From NCBI RefSeq assembly GCF_000024025.1, contig NC_013131.1, positions 1,922,001-1,986,000 on the forward strand: a stretch of DNA of 64,000 bases. The letters run 5' to 3'. The notes under the pieces are model-generated. The model did no database searches, had not been told where the DNA came from, and was given only the letters and a program-made list of their open reading frames with translations. How positions within the stretch are numbered: position 1 is the stretch's first letter; every line of letters starts with the position of its first letter. Positions 55,098 to 63,660 of the stretch are shown piece by piece. The stretch is from Catenulispora acidiphila DSM 44928. GTDB taxonomy: Bacteria > Actinomycetota > Actinomycetes > Streptomycetales > Catenulisporaceae. Position numbers and translations under genes: made by a program.

Positions 55098-56075
55098 ATG
55101 GCGACTGACGAGTTGGTGGCGCTCGATCCGGTGACGCTCGACCTGGCGGCGCTCGAAGCTGCCGCATCGGCGGTCCCGGATCCGGAGCTGCCGGTGGTGA
55201 CCCTCGGCGACCTGGGCATCATCCGCGGCGTGTCGCTGACGGACGACGGCGCGATCGAGGTGCGCATCACCCCGACCTTCGTGGGCTGCCCGGCGACCGA
55301 GGCCATCGCGGCGGACGTGCGCGTGGCAGTCGCCGCCTGCCTGCGCGAATCCGGCGCGCCGCAGACCGAGGTGCGCACGCGCACGGCGATGTCGCCGGCG
55401 TGGAGCACCGACTGGATCAGCGAGGACGGCCGCCGCAAGCTTGCCGAGCACGGCATCGCGCCGCCCAGCGGCGGTGCGCGACACCGCGGCGGGCCGGTCG
55501 CGGTGACGATCGGGCGCGGCGGCGTGGGCGATGGGGGCGCGGACGCGGGTGCGGGCGTGGTGTCGGCGGGCAGCGCGCAGTCGGCGGGCGGCGTGGTGTC
55601 GGCGGGCGGCGCACAGTCGGCGGGCAGCGCGGCGCTGGCGGGCAGCGCAGAGTCAGCCGGCGGCGCGGGCGATGGTGGCGCAGGCGCAGGCGCGGTGGTG
55701 GGCGTGGTGTCGGCGGGCAGCGCGCAGTCGGCCGGCGGCGCGGTGGAGGCGGGCAGCGCGCAGTCAGCCGGCGGCGTGGGCGATGATGGCGCGGGCGCGG
55801 GCGCGGGCGTGGGTGCGGTGGTGGGCGTGGCGTCGGCGGGCAGCGCGCAGTCGGCCGGCGGCGTGGTGTCGGCGGTGAGTGGCTCCTCTTCCTCTCCTTT
55901 CCCCTCCCCCCACCCACCCACCCAACATCGCGCAGCACAGCGTGCAGCGCAGAGCTGTCCCCGGTGCGGCAGTGGCGATACGCGCGAGCTCAGCGCGTTC
56001 GGCAGTACGCCGTGCCAGTCCCTGCGTGCCTGTCGGGCGTGCGGGGAGCCGTTCGGGGCTATCAAGTCCCTGTGA
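55098..56075 (+). CDS. paaD: PaaD, Fe-S maturation factor, with a 145-residue repetitive insert
   Basis: PaaD is a MIP18/SufT-like protein needed for an active epoxidase complex, probably for cofactor maturation. The MIP18 domain is intact at residues 10-105 (S-A-V-P-D-P-E-L-P-V-V-T-L-G-D-L-G-I, then F-V-G-C-P-A-T-E). The C-terminal zinc ribbon C-P-R-C-G-S-G-D-T then C-R-A-C-G-E-P-F ends the protein as usual. Between them, residues about 140-285 are Gly/Ala/Ser/Val/Gln repeats (S-A-G-S-A-Q-S-A-G-G), doubling the usual size of roughly 160-170. ATG 55098 is placed eight bases after GGAGG; GTG 55089 and ATG 55092 are too close to it. Confidence 0.93.
   Translation: MATDELVALDPVTLDLAALEAAASAVPDPELPVVTLGDLGIIRGVSLTDDGAIEVRITPTFVGCPATEAIAADVRVAVAACLRESGAPQTEVRTRTAMSPAWSTDWISEDGRRKLAEHGIAPPSGGARHRGGPVAVTIGRGGVGDGGADAGAGVVSAGSAQSAGGVVSAGGAQSAGSAALAGSAESAGGAGDGGAGAGAVVGVVSAGSAQSAGGAVEAGSAQSAGGVGDDGAGAGAGVGAVVGVASAGSAQSAGGVVSAVSGSSSSPFPSPHPPTQHRAAQRAAQSCPRCGSGDTRELSAFGSTPCQSLRACRACGEPFGAIKSL
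55519..55910. repeat. Long in-frame repeat inside paaD
   Basis: The plus strand repeats units such as GTGTCGGCGGGCAGCGCGCA with GTCGGCGGGCGG, interspersed with GGCGATGGTGGCGCGGGCGC. The segment recurs at least six times with base changes, keeping the frame and encoding repeats around S-A-G-S-A-Q-S-A-G-G and G-D-G-G-A-G-A-G. Confidence 0.85.
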
Positions 56076-56115
56076 TTGTGTCGCTGATCGTGATCGAGTC
56101 CTTTGTGAGAGTGCT

Positions 56116-57171
56116 GTGACCTTGCTTCCTGTCGTCGGGGTGGACCGGCTCACTGATGACGCCGTGCGTGTCGTGTTCGAGGTGCCGTCGGGGGAGCGGG
56201 ATGTGTTCCGCTTTGTGCCGGGGCAGCACGTCACGGTGCGGATGGAGCTGGGTGGGATTGAGGCTCGGCGTGCTTATTCGCTGTGTGCCGCGCCTTCGGG
56301 GGAGGGTGGGGCTGCGCGGCTGAGTATCGCGGTCAAGGAGCTGGGACCGGGTGGGTTCGGGGAGATCGCGGCGAGCAGGTTGGGGGTCGGGGATCTCGTC
56401 GATGTGCTGGCGCCTGCGGGGCGGTTCGTCTTGCAGGGGGGCGCCGAGCATGTCGGTATCGTCGCCGGGAGCGGGGTGACGCCGGTCTTGGCCATGGCCG
56501 AGGTCGCGTTGGCTCGCGGGGATCGCTTCACTCTGATTTACGGCAATCGGACTGCTGCCTCTGTCATGTTCCTGGAGGAGCTGGCCGATCTCAAGGATCG
56601 TTACGCCGAACGGCTGATGGTGCTGCACGTGCTGTCGCGGGAGCCGCGGGAGGCGCCGCTGCTTACCGGGCGGATCGACGCCGAGCGGCTGCCGGAGCTG
56701 CTCGCCGCCGCGTCGCCGGGTCCTGACGCGCACTATTACGTCTGCGGGCCGATGGCGATGGTCGACATGGCGAAGGACGTGCTGGCCGAGCGCGGTGTGT
56801 CGCGCGCGCACGTCCACTTCGAGCTCTTCCACGCCGAGGACGCGCCGCCTCCGGCCGCCTACGCCGAGACCGCCAAGGTCCTGGCCGACGGCGACGTCGC
56901 GGTGACCGTGACGCTCGGCGGCCGCCGCACGGAGCTGGCCATGTCCAAGGACGACGACTCGGTCCTCGCCGCCGTCCTCAAGGCCCGCCCCGACACCCCC
57001 TACTCCTGCACCGGCGGCGTCTGCGGCACCTGCCGCGCGAAGCTCGTCGAGGGCGACGTCGCGATGGCCCACGACTACGCCCTGGAGCCGGAGGAGAAGG
57101 CGGAGGGCTTCGTCCTGGCGTGCCAGTCCCGCCCTCTCACCCCCGCGGTGGAGCTGGATTTCGACGCCTAA
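56116..57171 (+). CDS. paaE: Phenylacetyl-CoA epoxidase reductase PaaE
   Basis: A 351-residue reductase that passes electrons from NADPH through FAD and a 2Fe-2S centre to PaaA. The FAD domain has R-A-Y-S-L-C (near residue 54), the NADP region has G-I-V-A-G-S-G-V-T-P-V and Y-V-C-G-P-M-A-M, and the plant-type ferredoxin end has S-C-T-G-G-V-C-G-T-C with a later C in L-A-C-Q-S. Start GTG 56116 lacks a clear ribosome-binding site; it begins 40 bases after paaD. The operon is complete for the epoxidase, but paaG, paaZ, paaJ, paaH and paaK are not in the window. Confidence 0.95.
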   Translation: MTLLPVVGVDRLTDDAVRVVFEVPSGERDVFRFVPGQHVTVRMELGGIEARRAYSLCAAPSGEGGAARLSIAVKELGPGGFGEIAASRLGVGDLVDVLAPAGRFVLQGGAEHVGIVAGSGVTPVLAMAEVALARGDRFTLIYGNRTAASVMFLEELADLKDRYAERLMVLHVLSREPREAPLLTGRIDAERLPELLAAASPGPDAHYYVCGPMAMVDMAKDVLAERGVSRAHVHFELFHAEDAPPPAAYAETAKVLADGDVAVTVTLGGRRTELAMSKDDDSVLAAVLKARPDTPYSCTGGVCGTCRAKLVEGDVAMAHDYALEPEEKAEGFVLACQSRPLTPAVELDFDA

Positions 57172-57206
57172 GCAGTTCGACGCCTAGCCAGCGGACGAGA
57201 CAATGG

Positions 57207-57222
57207 GCGCCCAAGCGGGCGC
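57207..57222. terminator. Short hairpin between convergent paaE and flavohaemoglobin genes
   Basis: GCGCCC-AAGC-GGGCGC forms a 6-base stem in the 50-base gap. No T-tract on either side; a weak bidirectional terminator is possible. Confidence 0.4.
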
Positions 57223-58670
57223 TAAGAGGTCTGCGAAACCAGCCACTCGTCCAGCGTCCGCGCGGCTCCCACCTGCCCGGCCACCCCGGCCCGCCATCCG
57301 TTGTCCCGCCGCCAAGCGCCCTGCGCGGCCCACGAACCGGCCGTGGAGACACCCGCGCCGTTGGCGTGCCCGACACCCTCCGTTCGCCCCTCCCCGGCCG
57401 TCCCCGGCCCTGCCGGAGCCGACGGGGGCATCGGCACGCCCTGCCCCGCCCCCGGCTGCCACAGCCCGTCCATCCCGCCGTACGCGTCGAACCTGATGCT
57501 CGCCAGCGGGATGTTCAGCTCCTGCAGCCGCGCGATCGTCGCACGGACCATCGCCACGGAGCCCGACACGTACACGTCGTGCCCGGCCCAGTGCTCGAAG
57601 AACTCCCCGTGCCGCGCCACGACGTCCGGCAGCATCCCGCGCTCGCCGGGGAAGTGCGGATCGTGCGACACCGCCGAGACCACCGACAGCCAGCGGCGCC
57701 GGTACGCCAGGTGTTCCAGGGCCGCCAGATCGTAGAGCTCGTCGTCATGGCGTGCGCCATAGAACAGCCGCACCTGCCGGGTGGTGTTCCACTTCGCCAT
57801 GTCCTCGACCATCGCCTTGATCGGCGCCAGTCCGGTGCCGCCGGCGATGCACAGCAGGTCGCGCATCGAGGTCGTGGTGCACAGCATCGTGCCGGACGGC
57901 GGGCCTAATCGGACGACGTCCCCGACCCTGGTGTGGTTCACCAGTGCCGTCGACACCCAGCCCGCGGGGATGGCGCGCACGTGCAGCGTCAGGGTGTTGT
58001 CGGAGCGAGGCGCGTTGGCGATCGAGAAGTGCCGCCAGACACGAGGCCAGCGCTGCGTCTCCAAGGACAGGTACTGCCCTGCGCGGAACTCATAAGGGGA
58101 ATCCGGCTGCAGGGTCAGTACTGCGATGTCCGGAGTGCGCAGCTCATGGCGGACCACTCGTGCGGTCCACCATGCCGGCGCCAATTGGGCGTCCTGTTCG
58201 GCCGCCTCCATCATCGTCCCGGCGATGAGTTGGTACGCCGCCAGCCAGGCGGCGTCCATGTCGGGAGTCCATGCGGCGCCCGCATAGTGTTTCAACGCTG
58301 ATATGAGACACCGCCAGACCACGTCGTAGTGTTCCGGCTGAGCGCCGTACTTGCGGTGGTCGCGGCCCAGTTCCCTGAGATAGGCGACCAGGCTGTCAGG
58401 GTGCTCTGCCTGGCCCACTATGCGCACCAGGGCTTGGAACAGCCGGTCGCGCTGGGCGTCCATCATCGGCGGGAACATGTCCCGCAGCGCCGGGCATTCG
58501 GTGAAGACCAGCGCGTAGAAGTAGGACACGATCTTGTCGGGCTTGTCAGAGTTATCGGAGTTACCGGAGCTGCCGGATTCGCCGCCGACCAGCGCGAAGC
58601 TCTCGCGGATCAGCGCCGGGACCCTGGCCGGGTCCAGGTCGGTGCTGCCCATCGCTGCTTGCCGCACCAT
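57222..58670 (-). CDS. Flavohaemoglobin-like protein (globin plus FAD/NAD reductase)
   Basis: A 482-residue protein. The globin domain covers about residues 10-150: F-Y-A-L-V-F-T-E-C-P-A-L-R-D-M-F-P, and R-D-H-R-K-Y-G-A-Q-P-E-H-Y with the likely proximal histidine. The FAD domain has W-R-H-F-S-I-A-N-A-P (near 210) and the NAD domain has C-I-A-G-G-T-G-L-A-P-I. Flavohaemoglobins turn nitric oxide and oxygen into nitrate. A 70-residue Gly/Ala-rich tail follows the reductase, and a 9-base repeat inserts G-N-S-D-N-S-D near residue 35. ATG 58670 is the chosen start (TTG 58685 and ATG 58652 are alternatives). A 9-base inverted repeat precedes it. Confidence 0.87.
   Translation of the reverse strand: MVRQAAMGSTDLDPARVPALIRESFALVGGESGSSGNSDNSDKPDKIVSYFYALVFTECPALRDMFPPMMDAQRDRLFQALVRIVGQAEHPDSLVAYLRELGRDHRKYGAQPEHYDVVWRCLISALKHYAGAAWTPDMDAAWLAAYQLIAGTMMEAAEQDAQLAPAWWTARVVRHELRTPDIAVLTLQPDSPYEFRAGQYLSLETQRWPRVWRHFSIANAPRSDNTLTLHVRAIPAGWVSTALVNHTRVGDVVRLGPPSGTMLCTTTSMRDLLCIAGGTGLAPIKAMVEDMAKWNTTRQVRLFYGARHDDELYDLAALEHLAYRRRWLSVVSAVSHDPHFPGERGMLPDVVARHGEFFEHWAGHDVYVSGSVAMVRATIARLQELNIPLASIRFDAYGGMDGLWQPGAGQGVPMPPSAPAGPGTAGEGRTEGVGHANGAGVSTAGSWAAQGAWRRDNGWRAGVAGQVGAARTLDEWLVSQTS
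58533..58586. repeat. 9-bp repeats inside the globin domain
   Basis: Six units related to TTATCGGAG run from 58533, encoding S-G-S-S-G-N-S-D-N-S-D-K-P-D-K on the minus strand near the start of the globin domain. Confidence 0.7.
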
Positions 58671-58699
58671 CTCTCGCGCCCCCAAAGCCTTCCGCCGGG

Positions 58700-58723
58700 C
58701 TCCGTGACCCCTGCGTCACGGAG
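58700..58723. promoter_or_regulatory. Inverted repeat upstream of the flavohaemoglobin gene
   Basis: CTCCGTGAC-N6-GTCACGGAG is a perfect 9-base inverted repeat 30 bases before the start. It looks like a dimeric regulator's operator; it matches neither a CRP site (GTGA-N6-TCAC) nor the NsrR pattern that I know. The 225 bases between the globin gene and 58897 hold nothing else recognisable. Confidence 0.5.
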
Positions 58724-58896
58724 TGAATACCCAGCGCAAGCGATTACCTTAGGCGCCGGAGGCGTCGCGGAACGTTGAAGTCCGGTGGAAGTCCGGTGTG
58801 GTTGGGGAGGGATTGTCCGCTATGGCGCGGGAGAAAGTCCTGGAAGTCCCCCAGGAGTCCGGGCCTGCGGAGTCCGGCCGCGACACGGCCGCCGCG

Positions 58897-59220
58897 CTAT
58901 CGCGAGGGTTCTTGGCGCATCAGGGTCACGCGGCGGCTCAAGATGGCCTCCGCGGTGGCGCGTCCGTCCGGCCAGCGGCGGACGGCGATCCAGTCTTCGG
59001 TGAGGGGTCGTCGGAGAGGGTCTGCCGCCATGGAGAGCAGCAGATTGGGGCCGTAGGTGGCTCTGAGCGCGCCGGTGGCGGATTCGGCCGTACACCCGCC
59101 GTCGCCGGCTTCCGTGACCAGCGCCGGTATGAGGTCGGCGCCGGCGGCTTCCTGCAGGACCGCGAAGGCCTTCTCGTGGCCTTCCGTCCAGCCCAGCGCC
59201 CGGAGCCGCTGTGAGCCCAT
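58897..59220 (-). CDS. Orphan RsgA-like N-terminal OB-fold domain
   Basis: A 107-residue protein that resembles the N-terminal OB-fold of the ribosome-assembly GTPase RsgA: L-R-A-L-G-W-T-E-G-H-E-K-A-F, L-I-P-A-L-V-T-E-A, then the domain end D-W-I-A-V-R-R-W-P-D-G-R-A-T-A-E-A-I-L and R-R-V-T-L-M-R. The circularly permuted GTPase domain and zinc domain that should follow are absent; the frame stops directly after the OB domain. It may be a stand-alone ribosome-binding protein or the remnant of a truncated gene. ATG 59220 is used; an in-frame GTG at 59238 is possible. Confidence 0.6.
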   Translation of the reverse strand: MGSQRLRALGWTEGHEKAFAVLQEAAGADLIPALVTEAGDGGCTAESATGALRATYGPNLLLSMAADPLRRPLTEDWIAVRRWPDGRATAEAILSRRVTLMRQEPSR

Positions 59221-59386
59221 CGGAGCTGCGGTTGACACGTATGCTGTCCCAGCTTTCACTGTTCTGTCCGGTTCTTGTCGTCCGGGTGCCAGGTCCATCG
59301 CCTGTCCCGGTATCCACCGAAATCCCGGAAGATCGCTTCATGGTACGTACGCCTCCGACGCGTTGTCGCCGGAGTTTTCTGCCAGC

Positions 59387-60454
59387 TCAGTCGTCCGTGG
59401 GAAACCCTTCCGGAACCGGGACGGTGGCGTCCCGCTGAGCCGCTACCCGCTGGCGCAGTGCCAGCCTCGCAAGCCACAACCTTCGCGAGGGCCACACTTG
59501 TTCCACGGCCGCGTTCAGCGCCGCGCCCAGGAGCACCGCCAGCGCGGTGACGTACAGCCAGACCAGGATCGCCACGGCCGCGGCGAGTCCTCCGTACAGC
59601 GAGTTGGTCGACTTGGTGTCCGAGAAGGTGGTGGACACGTAGTCCCGCAGCAGCGCCGATCCGCCGAGCCACAGCAGCAGCGCCAGGACCGTGCCCGGCA
59701 GGTCCTGCGACCAGGGCGTGCGCACTGGCACGGCCAGGTGGTACAGGGTGTTCAGGAACGCCGCCAGCACCGTGAGCATCAGCGGCCAGTACACCGCGTG
59801 GATCAGGTCGGTGATCGGCGGGAGCGCGCTGACCAGCAGGTCCGGCCCGATCACCAGCAGCGGGAGCGCCACCGAGCCCAGCAGCAGCCCCAGCATGTAC
59901 ATGCCGAACGCCAGCAGGCGCGTGCGCACTATGCCGCGGCGCCCCGACAGCCCGTAGGCGATCGTGATGGTGTCGACGTAGACGTTCATCGCGCGCGATC
60001 CCGCCCACAGCGCCAGCAAAAAGCCGATCGAGATCAGCTCCGGATGCCCGTTGGCCAGCAGGTTCGTCAGCAGCCCGTCGATCTTCTGCACGCCGGGCCC
60101 GGACAGCATCGTGCCGGCCGCGCCCTCGATGTGGTGCTTGATCTCGACGATCCGCGCCGCGCCGATCCAGCCGTTCAGGTAGCCCAGCGTCCCGGCCAGC
60201 CCGATCGCCAGCGGCGGCAGCGAGAGCAGGGCGAAGAACGCCGCCTCGGCCGCCAGCCCGGTGATCCGGTAGCGCATGCAGATCGCGAAGGTGATCCTGG
60301 TGACAGACCACCAGTTGCGTGCCTGCGCGCGGAAGCGCTCGCGCAGCCCCAGATGGTTGTGCTGCTCGGCGTACTCCGGCTGCTCCCGCTGTCCCGGCAC
60401 AACCGTGTCGGGGTCGGGGCCGGAGCCGGCGGGCAGGTCGAGCACTGGGCGCAT
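59387..60454 (-). CDS. YihY/BrkB-family inner membrane protein
   Basis: A 355-residue protein with six membrane helices after a 55-residue tail. It has the family's A-F-F-A-L-L-S-L-P-P (first helix), W-A-G-S-R-A-M-N-V-Y, and Y-G-G-L-A-A-A-V-A-I-L-V-W-L-Y-V-T-A (last helices). Despite the old name ribonuclease BN, this family is a membrane transporter-like group of uncertain function. ATG 60454 follows GAGGA. It is divergent from aidB with a 143-base shared control region. Confidence 0.88.
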   Translation of the reverse strand: MRPVLDLPAGSGPDPDTVVPGQREQPEYAEQHNHLGLRERFRAQARNWWSVTRITFAICMRYRITGLAAEAAFFALLSLPPLAIGLAGTLGYLNGWIGAARIVEIKHHIEGAAGTMLSGPGVQKIDGLLTNLLANGHPELISIGFLLALWAGSRAMNVYVDTITIAYGLSGRRGIVRTRLLAFGMYMLGLLLGSVALPLLVIGPDLLVSALPPITDLIHAVYWPLMLTVLAAFLNTLYHLAVPVRTPWSQDLPGTVLALLLWLGGSALLRDYVSTTFSDTKSTNSLYGGLAAAVAILVWLYVTALAVLLGAALNAAVEQVWPSRRLWLARLALRQRVAAQRDATVPVPEGFPTDD

Positions 60455-60597
60455 GCGCGGGTCCTCGGGTCCGACGGGGAGTTTCAAGTGGCGGCTTCGG
60501 TTTGTTACTAGCTGGTAGCGAAGACAAGGATCGGGTACTACGTTAACGGCAGCACGACGCAGCACCAGCATCACGCTGAAACGGAGATGACCGGCCC

Positions 60598-62250
60598 ATG
60601 CCTGAAGGCACCCTTGTCGGCCCCGCCGACGAGCCTTTGAACCAGGTTCCGCCGTTGGCCGGGTACAACGCCTATACCGCCGACCCCTCCCTGGTGGCGG
60701 CCGTCCACCGGCTGTTCGGGTCCGGTTCGGCGACGGACACCGAGCTGACCGGGCTTGGCGCGCTCGCCGGGTCTTTCGAGGCCCGGGAGTGGGGACGACT
60801 CGCCGAGGCGAATCACCCGATCCTTCGAACCCACGATCGCTACGGCCGCCGTATCGACGAAGTCGAGTTCCACCCGGCGTGGCACGAGCTGATGACCGTC
60901 GCCGTCAGCCACGGCATCGCCGCCGCCCCCTGGCTGGAGGACGCCGGCACGCTGCGGCACACCGCCCGCGCCGCCAAGATGCTGGTCTGGGGACAGACCG
61001 AGGGCGGCCACCTGTGCCCGGTCTCGATGACCTACGCGGCCGTCCCGGCGCTCGCCGCCGACCCGATGCTGGCCGCGGAGTGGACGCCGCGCCTGGCGTC
61101 CACGAGCTATGACTTCGGCCTGCGCGACCCCGCCACCAAGGCGGGCTGCCTGGCCGGCATGGGCATGACCGAGAAGCAGGGCGGCTCCGACGTCCGCGCC
61201 AACACCACCAAGGCGACGCCGGCTGCCGGCTCGGACCGCGAGTACACGCTGATCGGCCACAAGTGGTTCACCTCCGCGCCGATGTGCGACGTGTTCCTGG
61301 TGCTGGCCCAGGCGCCCGGCGGCTTGACCTGCTTCGTGATCCCGCGCGTGCTGCCCGACGGGAGCCGTAACTCCTTCCGCCTTCAGCGGCTGAAGGACAA
61401 GCTGGGCAACCGGGCCAACGCCTCCTCGGAGGTCGAGTTCCACAACACCCGCGCCTGGCGGCTCGGCGACGAGGGCCGCGGCGTGGCCACCATCATCGAG
61501 ATGGTCGCCATGACCCGTCTGGACTGCGTCACCGGCTCCGCCTCGCTGATGCGCGCGGCGCTCGCCGAGGCGGTGCACCACACGCGGCACCGCATGGCGT
61601 TCGGCAAGCTGCTCGCCGACCAGCCCTTGATGCGCAACGTGCTCGCCGACCTCGCGCTGGAGTCCGAGGCGGCGACGCTCACCTCACTGCACCTCGCCGC
61701 GGCCACGGACGCCGGCTCGGACCCGGCCGCGCGCAAGTTCCGCCGCATCGGTCTGGCGGTGGCGAAGTACTGGGTCACCAAGCGCTGCGCGCCGTTCGCG
61801 GCCGAGGCGCTGGAATGCCTGGGCGGGAACGGCTACGTCGAGGAATCCGGGATGCCGCGCCTGTACCGGGAAGCGCCGCTGAACTCCATCTGGGAGGGCT
61901 CGGGGAACGTCAACGCGCTGGACGTGCTGCGTGCCCTCGGCCGGGAAGACGGTGTGTGGGACGCGTTCTGCGCGGAGGTCGGCACGGCGTGCGGCGCCGA
62001 CGCGCGGTTCGACGCCGCGTTCAAGGAGCTGAAGGACGAGGTGGCCTCGGTGGACGAAGCGGGCGCGCGTCGGTTCGTGGAGCGGATGGCGTTGCTGATG
62101 CAGGGTTCGCTGATGCTGCGTTACGCGCCGACCGAGAGCGGGGACGCCTTCGTCGCCTCGCGGCTCGCCGGCGACTGGGGTCGGACCTTCGGGACGCTGC
62201 CGCGCGGGCTGGCGATCGAGGCGATCGCCGGGCGCGCGCTGGCGGTGTGA
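60598..62250 (+). CDS. aidB: AidB-like acyl-CoA dehydrogenase family protein
   Basis: A 550-residue flavoprotein of the AidB group, part of the adaptive response to DNA alkylation in E. coli. Landmarks are N-Q-V-P-P-L-A-G-Y-N, the insertion N-H-P-I-L-R-T-H-D-R-Y-G-R-R-I-D-E-V-E-F, G-M-T-E-K-Q-G-G-S-D-V-R-A-N-T (near residue 195) and E-C-L-G-G-N-G-Y-V-E-E-S (near 410). AidB binds FAD and DNA and may destroy alkylating agents. Length equals E. coli AidB (about 541). GGAG lies 11 bases before the ATG. Confidence 0.92.
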   Translation: MPEGTLVGPADEPLNQVPPLAGYNAYTADPSLVAAVHRLFGSGSATDTELTGLGALAGSFEAREWGRLAEANHPILRTHDRYGRRIDEVEFHPAWHELMTVAVSHGIAAAPWLEDAGTLRHTARAAKMLVWGQTEGGHLCPVSMTYAAVPALAADPMLAAEWTPRLASTSYDFGLRDPATKAGCLAGMGMTEKQGGSDVRANTTKATPAAGSDREYTLIGHKWFTSAPMCDVFLVLAQAPGGLTCFVIPRVLPDGSRNSFRLQRLKDKLGNRANASSEVEFHNTRAWRLGDEGRGVATIIEMVAMTRLDCVTGSASLMRAALAEAVHHTRHRMAFGKLLADQPLMRNVLADLALESEAATLTSLHLAAATDAGSDPAARKFRRIGLAVAKYWVTKRCAPFAAEALECLGGNGYVEESGMPRLYREAPLNSIWEGSGNVNALDVLRALGREDGVWDAFCAEVGTACGADARFDAAFKELKDEVASVDEAGARRFVERMALLMQGSLMLRYAPTESGDAFVASRLAGDWGRTFGTLPRGLAIEAIAGRALAV

Positions 62251-62257
62251 GAGGGCC

Positions 62258-62560
62258 TCAGTCGGCGACGACCAGGTCCGCGTACTCGGGATTCTTCTCG
62301 ATGTAGGCGGCGATGAACGGACACCACGGCGCAACCTTCAGATCCTGCGCCCGGGCGTCGTCCAGCGCGGCCTTGGCCAGCCGGCCGCCGATGCCGCGGC
62401 CCTCGTACCTCGGCTGTACGCCGGTGTGCGGCAGGACCGCCACGCCGTCCCTGACGGTGTAGGTGAGGACGCCCGCCAGCGCTCCGTCCAGGTGCGCCTC
62501 GTACTGGTGGCGCTCCTTGTTGTCGACCACCGTGACCTCGCCGCTCGCCACGTCGCTCAC
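62258..62560 (-). CDS. YjdJ-type small GNAT acetyltransferase
   Basis: A 100-residue protein of the NATD1/YjdJ family. It has the acetyl-CoA-binding G-R-G-I-G-G-R-L-A-K near residue 55 and the conserved end A-P-W-C-P-F-I-A-A-Y-I-E-K-N-P-E-Y. The core V-T-V-V-D-N-K-E-R-H-Q-Y-E-A is also typical. The substrate is not known. It converges on aidB with seven bases between stops. Confidence 0.9.
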   Translation of the reverse strand: MSDVASGEVTVVDNKERHQYEAHLDGALAGVLTYTVRDGVAVLPHTGVQPRYEGRGIGGRLAKAALDDARAQDLKVAPWCPFIAAYIEKNPEYADLVVAD

Positions 62561-62670
62561 AACCCGCCTCCTGCTCGTTCTACGATCTTCAGTAGTGTTC
62601 GCATCAGCGTAACCGGGACGGGTTTTTATGCCCGTCTCTCTCGTGCCCGTCGGGCTTGCAGGAGGCAGAA

Positions 62671-63612
62671 GTGACAGTGGACGGCGTAGGGCTCCGGATC
62701 CACCCCGAGGTCATCGAGGCGCTGGAGTCGGACACCCCGGTGGTGGCGCTGGAGTCCACGATCATCAGCCACGGGCTGCCGCGGCCGGACAACCTGCGGG
62801 TGGCGCGCGAGATCGAGCAGACCGTGCGCGACCACGGCGGCGTGCCGGCCACCATCGCGGTGATCGAGGGCAAGCCGTGCGTCGGATTGTCCGACGAGGA
62901 GCTGCGGCTGATCGCCGAGTCCGATGACGTGGTCAAGCTCGGCGTGCGCGACCTGGGCGTGGCGGCGGCCAAGGGGCTGCACGGCGCGACGACCGTGGCG
63001 GCCACCGCCTCGCTGGCGGCGCAGGCCGACATCGACGTCTTCGCCACCGGCGGGCTCGGCGGCGTGCACCGGCACGCGCGCGACTCCTGGGACGAGTCGG
63101 CGGACCTGACCGCGCTGTCGCGCATCCCGATGGCGGTGGTGTGCGCCGGGGTGAAGTCGATCCTGGACGTGCCGGCGACGCTGGAGCGGCTGGAGACGCT
63201 GAACGTCCCGGTCTTCGGCTACCGGACGACCCAGTTCCCCGGCTTCTACCTCGCCGACTCGGGCCACGCGCTGGAGTGGAGCTTCGACTTCGCCGAGGAG
63301 ATTGCCGACGCGGTGCTGCAGCACTGGCAGCTGGCGTGGCCGGCGGTGTCCAGCGGCGTGCTGATCGCCAACCCGATCCCGGTCGAGGACCAGCTGGACC
63401 CGGTGCTGCACGACCGGATCCTGAACGAGGCCCTGGCCGCCGCGGACAAGGAAGGGATCGCGGGCAAGGACGTCACGCCGTTCCTGCTGGAGTTCTTCCA
63501 CCGCGAGACCGGCGGGGAGTCGCTGCGCGCGAACGTGCTGCTGGTCAAGCGCAACGCCGAGCTCGCCACCCGCATCGCGGCGGAGATCATCGACGCCGCG
63601 CCGAACCAGTAA
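62671..63612 (+). CDS. psuG: Pseudouridine-5'-phosphate glycosidase (PsuG)
   Basis: A 313-residue enzyme that breaks the carbon-carbon glycosidic bond of pseudouridine 5'-phosphate to uracil and ribose 5-phosphate. The family motifs are [12 protein letters not shown] (near residue 28), the catalytic lysine region V-K-L-G-V-R-D-L-G (near 90), [11 protein letters not shown] and [11 protein letters not shown]. The start is GTG 62671 behind GGAGG. A PfkB kinase gene follows 48 bases later, giving the usual psuG-psuK pair. Confidence 0.95.
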   Translation: MTVDGVGLRIHPEVIEALESDTPVVALESTIISHGLPRPDNLRVAREIEQTVRDHGGVPATIAVIEGKPCVGLSDEELRLIAESDDVVKLGVRDLGVAAAKGLHGATTVAATASLAAQADIDVFATGGLGGVHRHARDSWDESADLTALSRIPMAVVCAGVKSILDVPATLERLETLNVPVFGYRTTQFPGFYLADSGHALEWSFDFAEEIADAVLQHWQLAWPAVSSGVLIANPIPVEDQLDPVLHDRILNEALAAADKEGIAGKDVTPFLLEFFHRETGGESLRANVLLVKRNAELATRIAAEIIDAAPNQ

Positions 63613-63660
63613 CCAGTAACCAGTTATCCAGTCGCGGAATACGGAAGACGGAAGACCCCA

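Noticed and set aside
54458-56065. Proline-rich 535-codon minus-strand frame opposite paaC-paaD
   Set aside because: Its P-P-A-D-C-A-L-P repeats are simply the antisense of the paaD repeat; no start site or domain supports it.
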